Counted from the stretch's first letter, positions 6,788-14,922 are shown. The stretch is 29,295 nt of DNA from an uncultured Clostridia bacterium (GCA_934167365.1 CAKPKU010000012.1:1-29295); one strand, 5' to 3'. The notes: generated from the letters alone by a model not told the origin. Numbers and translations: made by a program.

Positions 6788-7492
6788 TTACTCTTCTCCT
6801 TTTTCTATATATTTAAAATCAATTTCTTTATCATATTTGTATATTGTAATATTATCATTTTCCTCAAGATTTATAGTATATCCTGCATTTTTATATAAAT
6901 CTACAAGTCCCTCATCTTTTAAATTTAATGTTTCTGATAATTTTTGTTTATCTCCGATAGCCTTTATAGTGAATGGTGATGATATTCTTTGATCTCCATT
7001 TAGTAATATGTGTCTTTTAGTTATATCTACTATTTCTGTTGTACTTATAATTCTTTTATCATTTATTGATATTGCTGTTGCTCCTGCATATTTTAATTCG
7101 TTTATTAAATCTACAAAATCACTTGCACTATATGTCCTTTCATCATTATCTGTTAATGTTAAAATGATTCCCTGACCATTTACATCTGTAAGTCCTATTT
7201 TCTTCTCATATTCTTGCAATTCATTATTTAGTAATTCGGATGCTTTTTGATTATTATTTAAAGTTTCCTTATACTCATTAATTTTGTTTTGATTTTCCTC
7301 AATTTTACCTTGTAGCTCTTCATTTTTTTCTTTTAAGTCTAAAATTTCAGATCTTAGCTCTTCTTCTTCCATTGTTTCTAAACTGGTTATATCTGTTTGA
7401 TCTATTGTTCTAAGCTGTATGCTCATTATTATAACAAGAAACATTGATATAATTCCTAAAACAATTGAAACTCCTATTTTTCCTTTTTTCAT
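6788..7492 (-). CDS. DUF881 family division-cluster protein, paralogue 3
   Basis: A 234-residue protein with an N-terminal membrane anchor (about residues 6-27, 'GVSIVLGIISMFLVIIMSI'), a coiled coil (about 38-97, rich in E, L, K, N) and a C-terminal DUF881 domain. The domain begins near 'GLTDVNGQGIILTLTDN' and includes 'VDLINELKYAGATAISINDKRI' and 'SPFTIKAIGD'. It is homologous to B. subtilis YlxW/YlxX in the same neighbourhood; the molecular function is unknown. The domain would lie outside the membrane. It is the last of three tandem paralogues and is coupled to sbp. Shine-Dalgarno AGAGG is nine bases before the ATG. Confidence 0.88.
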   Translation of the reverse strand: MKKGKIGVSIVLGIISMFLVIIMSIQLRTIDQTDITSLETMEEEELRSEILDLKEKNEELQGKIEENQNKINEYKETLNNNQKASELLNNELQEYEKKIGLTDVNGQGIILTLTDNDERTYSASDFVDLINELKYAGATAISINDKRIISTTEIVDITKRHILLNGDQRISSPFTIKAIGDKQKLSETLNLKDEGLVDLYKNAGYTINLEENDNITIYKYDKEIDFKYIEKGEE

Positions 7493-7520
7493 AACATCAA
7501 TCCTCTCAAAATATACAATA

Positions 7521-8210
7521 TTATATATCTTTTTGTATTTCTATATTATCAACTTTCTTTATATTTGTTATTACGCCATACTTTTTTAATTTATATATTG
7601 TTCCACCACTTTTACTTAATTCTCCGTAAAGTTGATCTTTAGGTCCTATGGCCTTTATTTCAAATGGACTACTTACTTTTTCTCCATTTATTTGAATTAC
7701 ATTTCCTGCACATGTTATACATGTTGAATCAACTATTCTTTTACCATTTATTGATATTGCTTCTGCATTTGCTGATTTTAATTCATTTATAATTGACACT
7801 AAATTTCCATCATGAACCAAGTAATTTTCATAGCTTAAACTTGAAAAAGAATTACTAGATCCAACATTACTATTATCTGCCAATGTAATAATAACACCTT
7901 CTCCACTGACATCTGTCATTCCTAAAATAGTTTCATACTTTTTTATTTTATTTTTAACTTCAACATCTTGATCTAAATTTGATATTGTATTTCTTAAATT
8001 TAAGAGCTCTTCATCTGTATTTTTTAGTTTTTGATTTGATTCTTCATACTTTTCCTTCCATTGTAACAAAGATTTCTTTAAATTACTATCTGAAAGTTTT
8101 AATGTTCCACTTATATCTGCTGCATTTATAGTTTTTAATTGCACACAAATACCTATTGTTAAAATCATTCCTAAAATTCCAAGTGTTATCGCTGGTTTTA
8201 TTTTTTTCAC
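7521..8210 (-). CDS. DUF881 family division-cluster protein, paralogue 2
   Basis: A 229-residue membrane-anchored DUF881 protein: signal anchor at about residues 7-25, short coiled coil (about 42-90), then the DUF881 domain with 'GMTDVSGEGVIITLAD', 'SIINELKSANAEAISINGKRI' and 'SPFEIKAIGP'. It differs from its two neighbours by an insertion rich in Ser, Asn and Tyr after the first domain strand, and by a 'CITCAG' pair of cysteines in the middle of the domain. The start is GTG with GGAGGG eight bases upstream. It is separated by 28 bp from paralogue 3 and 14 bp from paralogue 1, so all three are one transcript. Confidence 0.88.
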   Translation of the reverse strand: MKKIKPAITLGILGMILTIGICVQLKTINAADISGTLKLSDSNLKKSLLQWKEKYEESNQKLKNTDEELLNLRNTISNLDQDVEVKNKIKKYETILGMTDVSGEGVIITLADNSNVGSSNSFSSLSYENYLVHDGNLVSIINELKSANAEAISINGKRIVDSTCITCAGNVIQINGEKVSSPFEIKAIGPKDQLYGELSKSGGTIYKLKKYGVITNIKKVDNIEIQKDI

Positions 8211-8224
8211 TAACTTTTCCCTCC

Positions 8225-8896
8225 TTAGATTTCAGAATATTTTGTTATTTTCATATTTTTTACCATATCTATATTAATATTAACCTTCATATTTTTATTT
8301 GTTTTTATTAGCTCTATTGTACCTCCTGGTCTAGTTAAACTATTATATATTATTTCTGCATCACCTATTGCTTTTATTGTATATGGACCTTCGATTTGTA
8401 CATTATTTATTTCTATTTTATTTTTTACCATTTCTATTGATGATAAAGCACTTATTCTCTGACCATTAACAGATATTGCTTCTGCTCCGGCATTTTTTAG
8501 TTCATTTACTATATCTCTTAAATCCTTTGCTATATCTGCATTATATGCTGTTCCATCAATAGTGTAATCTATTATGATACCTTGTCCATTTACATCAGTT
8601 TCTCCGCTTATTATTGTATACTTTTTTATTAATTCACTTGCTGATACACTTGATGAATCATTTTTAGCTGCCTCATCTCTTATGTGCTCTAAATCAAGCA
8701 CCATCTTTTCTAATTTATCATTTAGTTTATCATTTTCATTATTGAGTTTTACTATTTGATCTTTTAACTTGTCAGTTAGTTTAGTCTGCTCGCTTTGTGA
8801 CCCTGCTGTATGTTCTAATTTCAATTGCATTGTTATAGCACATGTTAAAATTAAGCAAACCATTCCAAAAACTATTGATGTAATTATTTTTTTCAT
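8225..8896 (-). CDS. DUF881 family division-cluster protein, paralogue 1
   Basis: A 223-residue protein with the same plan as the two genes after it: membrane anchor (about residues 5-25), coiled coil (about 38-75, 'KLNNENDKLNDKLEKM'), and DUF881 domain with 'GETDVNGQGIIIDYTIDG', 'DIVNELKNAGAEAISVNGQRI' and 'GPYTIKAIGD'. It starts eight bases after the divIB stop codon. The Shine-Dalgarno is weak (TAGG or AAAGG). Function is unknown for the family. Two such genes are common in this cluster; a third is less usual. Confidence 0.88.
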   Translation of the reverse strand: MKKIITSIVFGMVCLILTCAITMQLKLEHTAGSQSEQTKLTDKLKDQIVKLNNENDKLNDKLEKMVLDLEHIRDEAAKNDSSSVSASELIKKYTIISGETDVNGQGIIIDYTIDGTAYNADIAKDLRDIVNELKNAGAEAISVNGQRISALSSIEMVKNKIEINNVQIEGPYTIKAIGDAEIIYNSLTRPGGTIELIKTNKNMKVNINIDMVKNMKITKYSEI

Positions 8897-8904
8897 ACTT
8901 CTAC

Positions 8905-9924
8905 CTATACCTTTTCTCTAAAATATGGATACTCTCCTTTATTTAAATCTACATTTACAAAAATTTCTCCTTCATAGTTGCTTTCAACATCTAATATTTT
9001 TTTTACATATGTCATTTTATCATTTATTGATGATATATTTCCTATATGCGCAATTTTTCCAATCGTATCAAAATTTATTAGATAGTCATTTTTGTCAGTA
9101 ATATCAATACTACTTATTAAGTTTCTAATTTCATTATTTTCTGCTTCTTGCAATATTTTTAATACATCTGATAATTTGTCTAAATCAGCTTTTTCTAGTC
9201 TATTTCCTGGTGTTAATTCACTAGCTATATTTCCTTTTAATATTATGCAATCTTGAGGATTAGTATTTTGCTCTAATATATAACCTTGATTATCTATGTA
9301 TATATATTGTCCATCTGCTTCTATTTGAAATTTTACACTACGCTCTTCTATTTTAATTTCAAACTTATTTGGTAAGCATCTTTTTACTTTTACAGATTCT
9401 ACATATGGATCTCTTTTTACATTTTTTATTATATCATTTTTCTTTATTGAATATATATTTTGTCCAACAATTATTTCTGATAAATCAATTATTTTAGATT
9501 CTGTAATTACCTTATTATTCTCTATTTTAACAGAAATTTGTTTTATATTAAATATTGATGATCTTATAAATGCTATAATCCCTATAATTAATGCAACAAC
9601 CACAATAATACTAATAAAAAAAGCTATTATCTTTTTCTTGATTTTAGGATTCATTTTTCTCTTTACTTTTTTCTTTTTATTTACTTGTGATTTATTATTA
9701 TTGTTTCTTTTTTTATTCTTTTGTTTTTTTATTTTTTCTTTATTTTTTGATGTGTTTTTATTGTTTTTTTGTGCTTTACTACCTGAAAAATCATTCAGAC
9801 CAATTATAAATTCATTGCTTAAATCTATTTGATCATTTCTTATTTTTTCAAGCTCTTCAGCTCTTTTTTTGTTTTCTTTAACATTTGAATAAATAATAGC
9901 TCTTTTTTTCTGTGTTTTAGCCAT
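8905..9924 (-). CDS. divIB: cell division protein DivIB/FtsQ
   Basis: About 339 residues. DivIB/FtsQ is a one-pass membrane protein of the divisome that, with DivIC and FtsL, links Z-ring assembly to septal wall synthesis. The cytoplasmic N-terminal region (about 100 residues) is very rich in Lys and Asn, much longer and more basic than in E. coli FtsQ. A membrane helix follows at about 100-121, then the POTRA domain ('FNIKQISVKIENNKVITESKI', 'NIYSIKKNDIIKNVKRDPYVESVKVKR') and the beta domain ('YIDNQGYILEQ'). A TTG two codons upstream (9928-9930) is an alternative start; the ATG is preferred because it is 11 bases from AAGGA. The gene lies between murA and the DUF881 genes, as in related Clostridia. 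Confidence 0.92.
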   Translation of the reverse strand: MAKTQKKRAIIYSNVKENKKRAEELEKIRNDQIDLSNEFIIGLNDFSGSKAQKNNKNTSKNKEKIKKQKNKKRNNNNKSQVNKKKKVKRKMNPKIKKKIIAFFISIIVVVALIIGIIAFIRSSIFNIKQISVKIENNKVITESKIIDLSEIIVGQNIYSIKKNDIIKNVKRDPYVESVKVKRCLPNKFEIKIEERSVKFQIEADGQYIYIDNQGYILEQNTNPQDCIILKGNIASELTPGNRLEKADLDKLSDVLKILQEAENNEIRNLISSIDITDKNDYLINFDTIGKIAHIGNISSINDKMTYVKKILDVESNYEGEIFVNVDLNKGEYPYFREKV

Positions 9925-9964
9925 ATACAATTCATTCCTTCCTATGTATAAAGTTATTTATCAA

Positions 9965-9985
9965 ATGGCGAGGTTTTCTCGCCAT
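9965..9985 (-). terminator. G+C-rich hairpin just after murA
   Basis: An 8-bp stem ATGGCGAG/CTCGCCAT (9965-9972/9978-9985) with a 5-base loop, one base after the murA stop. It is conspicuous in A+T-rich DNA. The minus-strand tail (TTGATAAATAAC) lacks a proper U run, so it may be a partial terminator or an RNA-stability element that separates the expression level of murA from that of divIB. Confidence 0.5.
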
Positions 9986-9986
9986 A

Positions 9987-11240
9987 TCATTCTTCTTGAT
10001 ATTTAATTTTTGCCCCTAATTTATTTAGTTTTTTATCTAGTCCTTCATATCCCCTTAAAATAAAATCAATATTTTCTATTTTTGTTCTACCTCTTGCCAT
10101 TATTGCTGCAACAATTAGAGCAGCGCCTCCTCTTAAGTCAGTACATACTGTTGTTGCACCATTTACTCTTTTTACTCCTCTTATTATAGCTGTTTTTCCC
10201 TCGATTGTCACCTTTGCTCCCATCTTTCTTAATTCTGAAAGATGCTTAAATCTGTTTTCAAATATATTTTCTATTATTACTGATGTTCCTTTTGCTTTTA
10301 CTAACATTGCTGAAAATATTTGTTGCATATCTGTTGGGAATCCTGGATATGGCAATGTTTTTATTTCTATTGCACTCAATCTTTTAGGTGCTGATAAAAA
10401 TACTGTCTTTTCTTCAACTTCAATATTACATCCACATTCTTCTAATTTATTTATAATTGCATCAATATGATTTGGATTTACATTATTTAACCTTACACTT
10501 CCACCTGTGGCTGCAACTGCACACAACATTGTTCCAGCTTCAATTCTATCTGGCATTATATTATAATTTGTACTAATTAATTTTTTTACTCCATTAATTG
10601 TTATTTTTACAGTACCTTCACCACTTATTTTTGCTCCCATTTTCTTTAAATATTTAACTAAATCTATTATTTCTGGCTCCATTGCTGCATTGTTTATTGT
10701 TGTTGTTCCTTCTGCAAATATAGATGCTAGTATTATATTTTCTGTTGCTCCTACACTTGGAAAATCTAAATCTATGTTTGTTCCAATTATTTTGTCTGCC
10801 TTGCATCTTATATAACCACCATCTTCTATAATATCAACACCTAATTTTTTAAATGCATTTATATGTAAATCAATTGGTCTTGATCCAATATCACAGCCTC
10901 CTGGATACGAAAAAGTTACCTCTTTAAATCTTCCTAATAATGCACCTGCTAATATAACTGTTGATCTCATTTCTCTCATTAAATGCTCTGGTATTTCTTG
11001 TGATGTAATATTCTTTGAATTAATCTCTATTTTATCACTATTACGCCTAATCTTGCAACCTAAAAGTTTTAAAATTTCTAATGTTATTTTTGTGTCACTT
11101 ATATTTGGAACATTATATAATCTATTTGATTTTCCATTAAGAATTGTAGCTGCAAGTATTGGTAGTGATGCATTTTTTGAACCACTTATTTTTACTGTTC
11201 CTTCTAATTTTCTTCCACCTTCTATTACATATGATTTCAT
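9987..11240 (-). CDS. murA: UDP-N-acetylglucosamine 1-carboxyvinyltransferase MurA
   Basis: A 417-residue enzyme that adds enolpyruvate from PEP to UDP-GlcNAc, the first committed step of peptidoglycan precursor synthesis and the target of fosfomycin. The catalytic Cys is present in 'YPGGCDIGSRPIDLH' (Cys116), and 'KISGSKNASLPILAA' carries Lys22 and Asn23, which coincide with E. coli numbering. 'TDLRGGAALIVAAIMA' is also typical. An ATG seven codons upstream opens the same frame, but the Shine-Dalgarno (GGAAGGAG) lies between the two; the second ATG, 11 bases after it, is therefore the start, and the agreement of active-site numbering supports this. murA leads the division cluster here; murG or ftsW do not precede it. 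Confidence 0.97.
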   Translation of the reverse strand: MKSYVIEGGRKLEGTVKISGSKNASLPILAATILNGKSNRLYNVPNISDTKITLEILKLLGCKIRRNSDKIEINSKNITSQEIPEHLMREMRSTVILAGALLGRFKEVTFSYPGGCDIGSRPIDLHINAFKKLGVDIIEDGGYIRCKADKIIGTNIDLDFPSVGATENIILASIFAEGTTTINNAAMEPEIIDLVKYLKKMGAKISGEGTVKITINGVKKLISTNYNIMPDRIEAGTMLCAVAATGGSVRLNNVNPNHIDAIINKLEECGCNIEVEEKTVFLSAPKRLSAIEIKTLPYPGFPTDMQQIFSAMLVKAKGTSVIIENIFENRFKHLSELRKMGAKVTIEGKTAIIRGVKRVNGATTVCTDLRGGAALIVAAIMARGRTKIENIDFILRGYEGLDKKLNKLGAKIKYQEE

Positions 11241-11294
11241 TATTTTATTCACTCCTTCCATAAAGTTTATGTTATATATTATGTTGATTTTTGG

Positions 11295-11390
11295 AAGGTG
11301 TGAAATAATATAAAGCTAGGTATTTACCTTACCTAGCTTTCGACATCAGATGGGCTTATAGTTGCACACTCCTTTAAGACTAATAGTATA
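11295..11390 (-). other. structured leader or small RNA between dinD and murA
   Basis: On the minus strand a -10-like TATACT (11385-11390) is followed by an orphan AAAGGAG (11371-11377) with no reading frame behind it, then a perfect 11-bp hairpin AAAGCTAGGTA/TACCTAGCTTT (11312-11322/11330-11340, 7-base loop). GTGTG just after the orphan AAAGGAG could pair with CACAC at 11298-11302 and enclose the hairpin. The hairpin with its TTTATATTATTT tail may simply terminate dinD. No known riboswitch consensus was recognised. Confidence 0.4.
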
Positions 11391-11481
11391 CTAAATATTT
11401 ATTTTTAAAATTAATTTTAAGGTAACTATAATTTATTAATAATTGTTAACCATATTCCCCTACTAAACATTATTAAATCTT

Positions 11482-12327
11482 TTACTTTAATCTTTTTTTA
11501 TCACTTTGTTTTAAACTTTTTTTCTTTTCTTTTTCAATTTGCTTTGCACTTTTACTTGGTGTTGGTAGGTCTTCTGGCATAGTACCACCAATTCTTTTTA
11601 TAGTTTGTCTAACAGCTTGTCCTACATTATGATGAGTTTTACAAGCTTCATCTTCATTATTTATATTTTTATTTTTTAGAACTTCATCTGTTTGTGTTAT
11701 TCGGAATAAATTAGCAGCAAGTTCTGTGCTACTCATATAATCTAATATATCTTCTTTATCTGATATACCTTTTCTTTTAGCTATATCTTTAGCTGTTTCT
11801 CCATTATATAATCCTCTATACCCATAATTGTTAAATTTTGCATAATTCTCAACACCAGCTAACTTTGCAGTATCAAATAAATATTTATTTTTATCTTTTA
11901 CATTTTGTCTTGTATATAATCTCTTTTCATCTTCACTTAACTGTTCGTATTCTTGTCTTGTTATCTCCTGTTTTCTAGTTTGAACTGCAAAATATGTTTG
12001 AGCAAGTGCTATTGCCTTCTTTCTGCTATCACCATTTTGTGCTATTAGATAACATGCATATCTAGTTAATTTTATATCTCCTATATTTTTATTAGTAACC
12101 CCTGCTTTAACGATTTTGCCAACATCGGCAAAATGGTCGTTAATGTCGATGTTACTGTTTTTACATGCTTCTTTTGCTCTTTCAATTACTTGTTCAAATC
12201 TTCTCCATTGTTTGTATTCTAATACTATCATTAATTCTCTTGCATACCAAAACTCCACACCATCTTGATCTGTATGTTTAATGTTTTCAAAGTCCTTCTC
12301 TGTTTTATTTACTAAATCATTTCCCAT
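11482..12327 (-). CDS. dinD: DinD-like DNA-damage-inducible protein D
   Basis: A 281-residue protein resembling E. coli DinD, an SOS-induced protein reported to act on RecA filaments. The N-terminal part ('WYARELMIVLEYKQWRRFEQVIERA', 'KLTRYACYLIAQNGDSRKKAIALAQTYFA') is the characteristic segment related to phage antirepressor (Bro-N-like) domains. The C-terminal tail is very rich in Lys and Ser. The ATG chosen follows GAAAGGAG by seven bases; an ATG seven codons earlier lies upstream of that site and is rejected. No clear LexA site (GAAC-N4-GTTC) was seen in the promoter. Codons ATC, GAC, GGC and AAC around residues 70-85 are unlike the neighbours, hinting at acquisition by transfer. It interrupts the usual murG-murA neighbourhood. 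Confidence 0.85.
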   Translation of the reverse strand: MGNDLVNKTEKDFENIKHTDQDGVEFWYARELMIVLEYKQWRRFEQVIERAKEACKNSNIDINDHFADVGKIVKAGVTNKNIGDIKLTRYACYLIAQNGDSRKKAIALAQTYFAVQTRKQEITRQEYEQLSEDEKRLYTRQNVKDKNKYLFDTAKLAGVENYAKFNNYGYRGLYNGETAKDIAKRKGISDKEDILDYMSSTELAANLFRITQTDEVLKNKNINNEDEACKTHHNVGQAVRQTIKRIGGTMPEDLPTPSKSAKQIEKEKKKSLKQSDKKRLK

Positions 12328-12435
12328 ATTAACACTCCTTTCGGTCATTTTATTTTTTGTTTTTCTTTTGTTTTGAACTTATAACAAATTTCTAAAGGTT
12401 GACCCTTCTAAATGCTTCCCCTAAATATCTTATAT

Positions 12436-12464
12436 TGTATACCATACTTTTTGTCTTTTTTCAA
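12436..12464 (-). promoter_or_regulatory. sigma-A promoter of dinD
   Basis: TTGAAA (12459-12464, minus strand), 17-bp spacer, TATACA (12436-12441), with TG one base before the -10 box (extended -10). It lies about 110 bp upstream of the dinD start. The leader contains an imperfect palindrome AAGGGTCAACCTTT (12395-12408), a possible operator. Confidence 0.5.
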
Positions 12465-12869
12465 TATTTTTGCGAAAATTTGTTCTTGTTATAAAATTCA
12501 AAAAACTTCTATCAAAAAAATATAATAATACCAAGTTTTTGATTATAATATATTTGCTTTTATTGCAACGGAATTTTTCTCATATAAAACACCTTAAATT
12601 CACAATTTGGACAAACTTCATTGTTATATTATAACCATAGTTAGTAACAATAATGATTACTCCAGTTACTAACAACATCCCCTTTTATTTTCAAGAAGAA
12701 AGCACTTACTCATGTGTTTTCTTCATTTTTTTGGTTCATATAAAAAATTAAGTTGCATATATTCTAAATATCAATAATTTGGAAATTTATATCAGTCATA
12801 TATTTTCTATAATTATGAATTTTAGAAAGGATAATTGTGTTGGTATATTGCTAACATTATAAATCTTAT
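12465..12869. other. intergenic region between dinD and the flippase gene
   Basis: About 400 bp without a gene. It holds a 9-bp inverted repeat GTTAGTAAC/GTTACTAAC (12640-12648/12665-12673), a plus-strand terminator (12695-12731), a TATAAT (12808-12813) without a good -35 partner at the right distance, and an orphan AGAAAGG near 12832. The terminator faces the flippase gene, so an unseen short plus-strand RNA probably ends here. Confidence 0.5.
12695..12731 (+). terminator. plus-strand intrinsic terminator upstream of the flippase gene
   Basis: An 11-bp stem (GAAGAAAGCAC/GTGTTTTCTTC, one G-U pair; 12695-12705/12714-12724) with an 8-base loop, followed by A and seven T residues. On the minus strand no U run follows, so it acts on plus-strand transcription. 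It lies 140 bp before the flippase start and may end a leader or small RNA. No T-box or riboswitch consensus was seen before it. Confidence 0.65.
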
Positions 12870-14163
12870 ATGAAATCTTTTATAAAAAATGGAATTATAT
12901 TAACTATTTCAACTTTATTTATACGTACAATTTCTACAATTTTTAATATATTTTTATCTAATAAAATCTCTATATCTGCACTTGGAACATTTGGTATATT
13001 AATGTCTGTTTTTGGATTTTTTTTAAGTATATCTATGTCTCGGAATAAATTTAGCATCTACCAAACTAACATCAGAAGAAAAAGCTTATGGAAAAATCGA
13101 TAATATTCCATTTGTCATACGCGATTGTTTTAAATATTGCTTATTTTTTAGTGCACTTTCTATATTAATAATCTTAATATTTTCTAAATATATTGCTCAT
13201 AAAATTTTAGGAGATACTGTTTCAATATATTTAATTTACATTTTAGCAGTTATACTGCCATTTTGTGCTCTTTCATCTTGCTTAAATGGTTATTTTATGG
13301 GAATACAAAAAATAGGAACTATTGTTATTGCTCAAATTTTAGAAACTATAATACAAATATTAGTAACATTATATTTATATTATATGAAATTTCTTACTGA
13401 CATAAATTCAATTTGTTTTTCTTTAATAATTGGTTTATTAATATCTGATGCCTGTTCTTTTATTTATTTAATTTATGCGTATAAACATAGTATTTCTGAT
13501 ATGTATAATAAAAGGTCATCTCAATGTTCATATATTAGTTTTGCAAAAAAAATTCGCAGAATTTCGTTACCAGTTGCAATTACTACTTATATAAAAACTG
13601 GACTATCTGCACTAAAAAATTCGATGATTCCTATTGCCTTTGTTGCTTATGGATTAACTTATAATGATGCTCTTACATATTATGGACTAATTTCAAGCAC
13701 AGTTATGAGTTTGATTTTATTTCCATTTACATTTATTCAGGCATACAGCAGTATGCTAATACCTGAAATTACATCTATAAGATCAGAGGTTAAAATAAAG
13801 AAAATTATAAAACAAAGCCTTTATGCTACATTTTATTTTTCTTTAATAATAGTAATAATTTTAATTGTATTTTCTGATTTTATAAATGCACAATTTTATA
13901 AAAATCTTTCGATTTCAATTTATATAAAAATTTTGAGTCCAATTATTGTTTATATTTATTTGGATAATGTTATTGATAGTATTTTAAAAAGTTTAGATCT
14001 ACAAACTTATGTAATGATAATTAATGTAATTGATTTAATTGTAAGTATTTTATTTATTAAATTTTTAATTCCTATATATGGAATCAAGGGATATATTTTT
14101 ATATTGTATTTTAGCGAAATTTTTAACTTTTCTTTAAGTTTATATACATTAAAGAAAAAATAA
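12870..14163 (+). pseudogene. SpoVB/MATE-type polysaccharide flippase, frameshifted
   Basis: Two plus-strand frames together encode about 430 residues of a multi-pass (about 12 helices) flippase of the oligosaccharide exporter superfamily that includes SpoVB and MurJ, which move lipid-linked wall precursors. The first frame (57 codons) ends in 'FFLSISMS'; the second resumes at 13042 with 'GINLASTKLTSEEKAYG' and stays open to the stop at 14161-14163, including 'LPFCALSSCLNGYFMGIQK'. Removing one base near 13040 (TCTCGG) joins them to give the family-typical 'SISMSGINLASTKL'. The site is not a homopolymer. The gene also lacks a Shine-Dalgarno before its ATG. It could be a recent pseudogene or a sequencing error. 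It is the only plus-strand gene here. Confidence 0.8.
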
Positions 14164-14321
14164 ATACTTTTTTAGAGCTTGCAACACCAAAAGATACGTA
14201 GGTTTTGCCATCAACTGACTTCATATTTATATGTAGAAATATCTTTTAAAAATAAAAAATTTATTTTCACTTTATATTGTCAAACTAAAAAGTTTTATAT
14301 TACTTTCTATTAACAAAAAAA

Positions 14322-14350
14322 CTTTGGATTTTAAAATCCAAAGGCTTTTT
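14322..14350. terminator. bidirectional terminator between convergent genes
   Basis: A perfect palindrome CTTTGGATTTT/AAAATCCAAAG (14322-14343). On the plus strand it is followed by GGCTTTTTTT, and on the minus strand by TTTTTTTG. It ends both the flippase and the small minus-strand gene, whose stop codon (14331-14333) lies inside the palindrome. Confidence 0.88.
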
Positions 14351-14618
14351 TTGTTATATTTTTTTTATGTTTTAAATTAGTGTTATGTTTTGAGTTATTG
14401 TTTTTATTCTTTTTGAAAATTTTTCTACTGTTTTTTTCTTGTTTTTTTAACTTACTATCTTTTGTATTATTTGGCTTAACCTTGTATTTTTCTAATATTT
14501 CAATTAGCTCTTTTGATTCAGCATCAAATTTTTCAATAGTTTCTACATACTCTTTAGAGCTATATTTTTTATGTAATCCATTTATTGAATCAAATATATC
14601 ACTAAAATTTTTATTCAT
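14331..14618 (-). CDS. small lysine-rich protein of unknown function
   Basis: 95 residues, not recognised. The first half ('MNKNFSDIFDSINGL', 'KFDAESKELIEILEKYKV') is predicted mostly helical and acidic-amphipathic; the second half (from about residue 48) is dominated by Lys and Asn and looks disordered, perhaps nucleic-acid binding. It starts 27 bp after ydbC and is probably cotranscribed with it. The ribosome site is weak (AAAGG seven bases before the ATG). The stop codon lies within the shared terminator, so no spacer follows the gene. Confidence 0.6.
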   Translation of the reverse strand: MNKNFSDIFDSINGLHKKYSSKEYVETIEKFDAESKELIEILEKYKVKPNNTKDSKLKKQEKNSRKIFKKNKNNNSKHNTNLKHKKNITKKAFGF

Positions 14619-14645
14619 TTTACAACCTTTTCTTTCTGTATATAA

Positions 14646-14861
14646 CTACATTTCTTTTATTGCATCTTTAAGTTTTTTTACTTCTTCTTCAGTCAAAGTT
14701 ATTCCTTTTCCCATTCTAGTATGATCTTCATTCCAATCACGAATATCATACTTTGGTGCAAAGTCATTCCATTTTACTAAATTAATCTCCTTTTTCCACC
14801 CTTTGTCTGATTCTGATAAAACTCCTATATTTTTTATTATTTCATATTTTAAATCTGCCAT
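14646..14861 (-). CDS. ydbC: YdbC-like PC4 family ssDNA-binding protein
   Basis: 71 residues, closely matching the small bacterial PC4 (p15 transcriptional coactivator) family typified by Lactococcus YdbC. Shared segments are 'MADLKYEI', 'VLSESDKGWKKEINLVKWND', 'PKYDIRDWNEDHTRMGKG' and 'ITLTEEE'. Family members are dimers that bind single-stranded DNA with little sequence preference; the cellular role is uncertain. The start is the ATG nine bases after GGAGG; a TTG three codons upstream touches the Shine-Dalgarno and is rejected. A sigma-A promoter lies about 35 bp upstream, so it begins a new transcript with the small gene after it. Confidence 0.88.
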   Translation of the reverse strand: MADLKYEIIKNIGVLSESDKGWKKEINLVKWNDFAPKYDIRDWNEDHTRMGKGITLTEEEVKKLKDAIKEM

Positions 14862-14893
14862 AAAATTCAACCTCCGCTTTTGTTTTCATAATT

Positions 14894-14922
14894 ATTATAC
14901 TATTGGTTTTTATTTTTGTCTA
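14894..14922 (-). promoter_or_regulatory. sigma-A promoter of ydbC
   Basis: TAGACA (14917-14922, minus strand), 17-bp spacer, perfect TATAAT (14894-14899). Transcription would begin near 14887, about 25 bases before the ydbC ATG, just leaving room for the GGAGG site. Confidence 0.75.

Noticed and set aside
12376..12392. Possible LexA (SOS) box upstream of dinD (GAACTTATAAC)
   Set aside because: Only the left half-site GAAC is present; the right half is AACA instead of GTTC.
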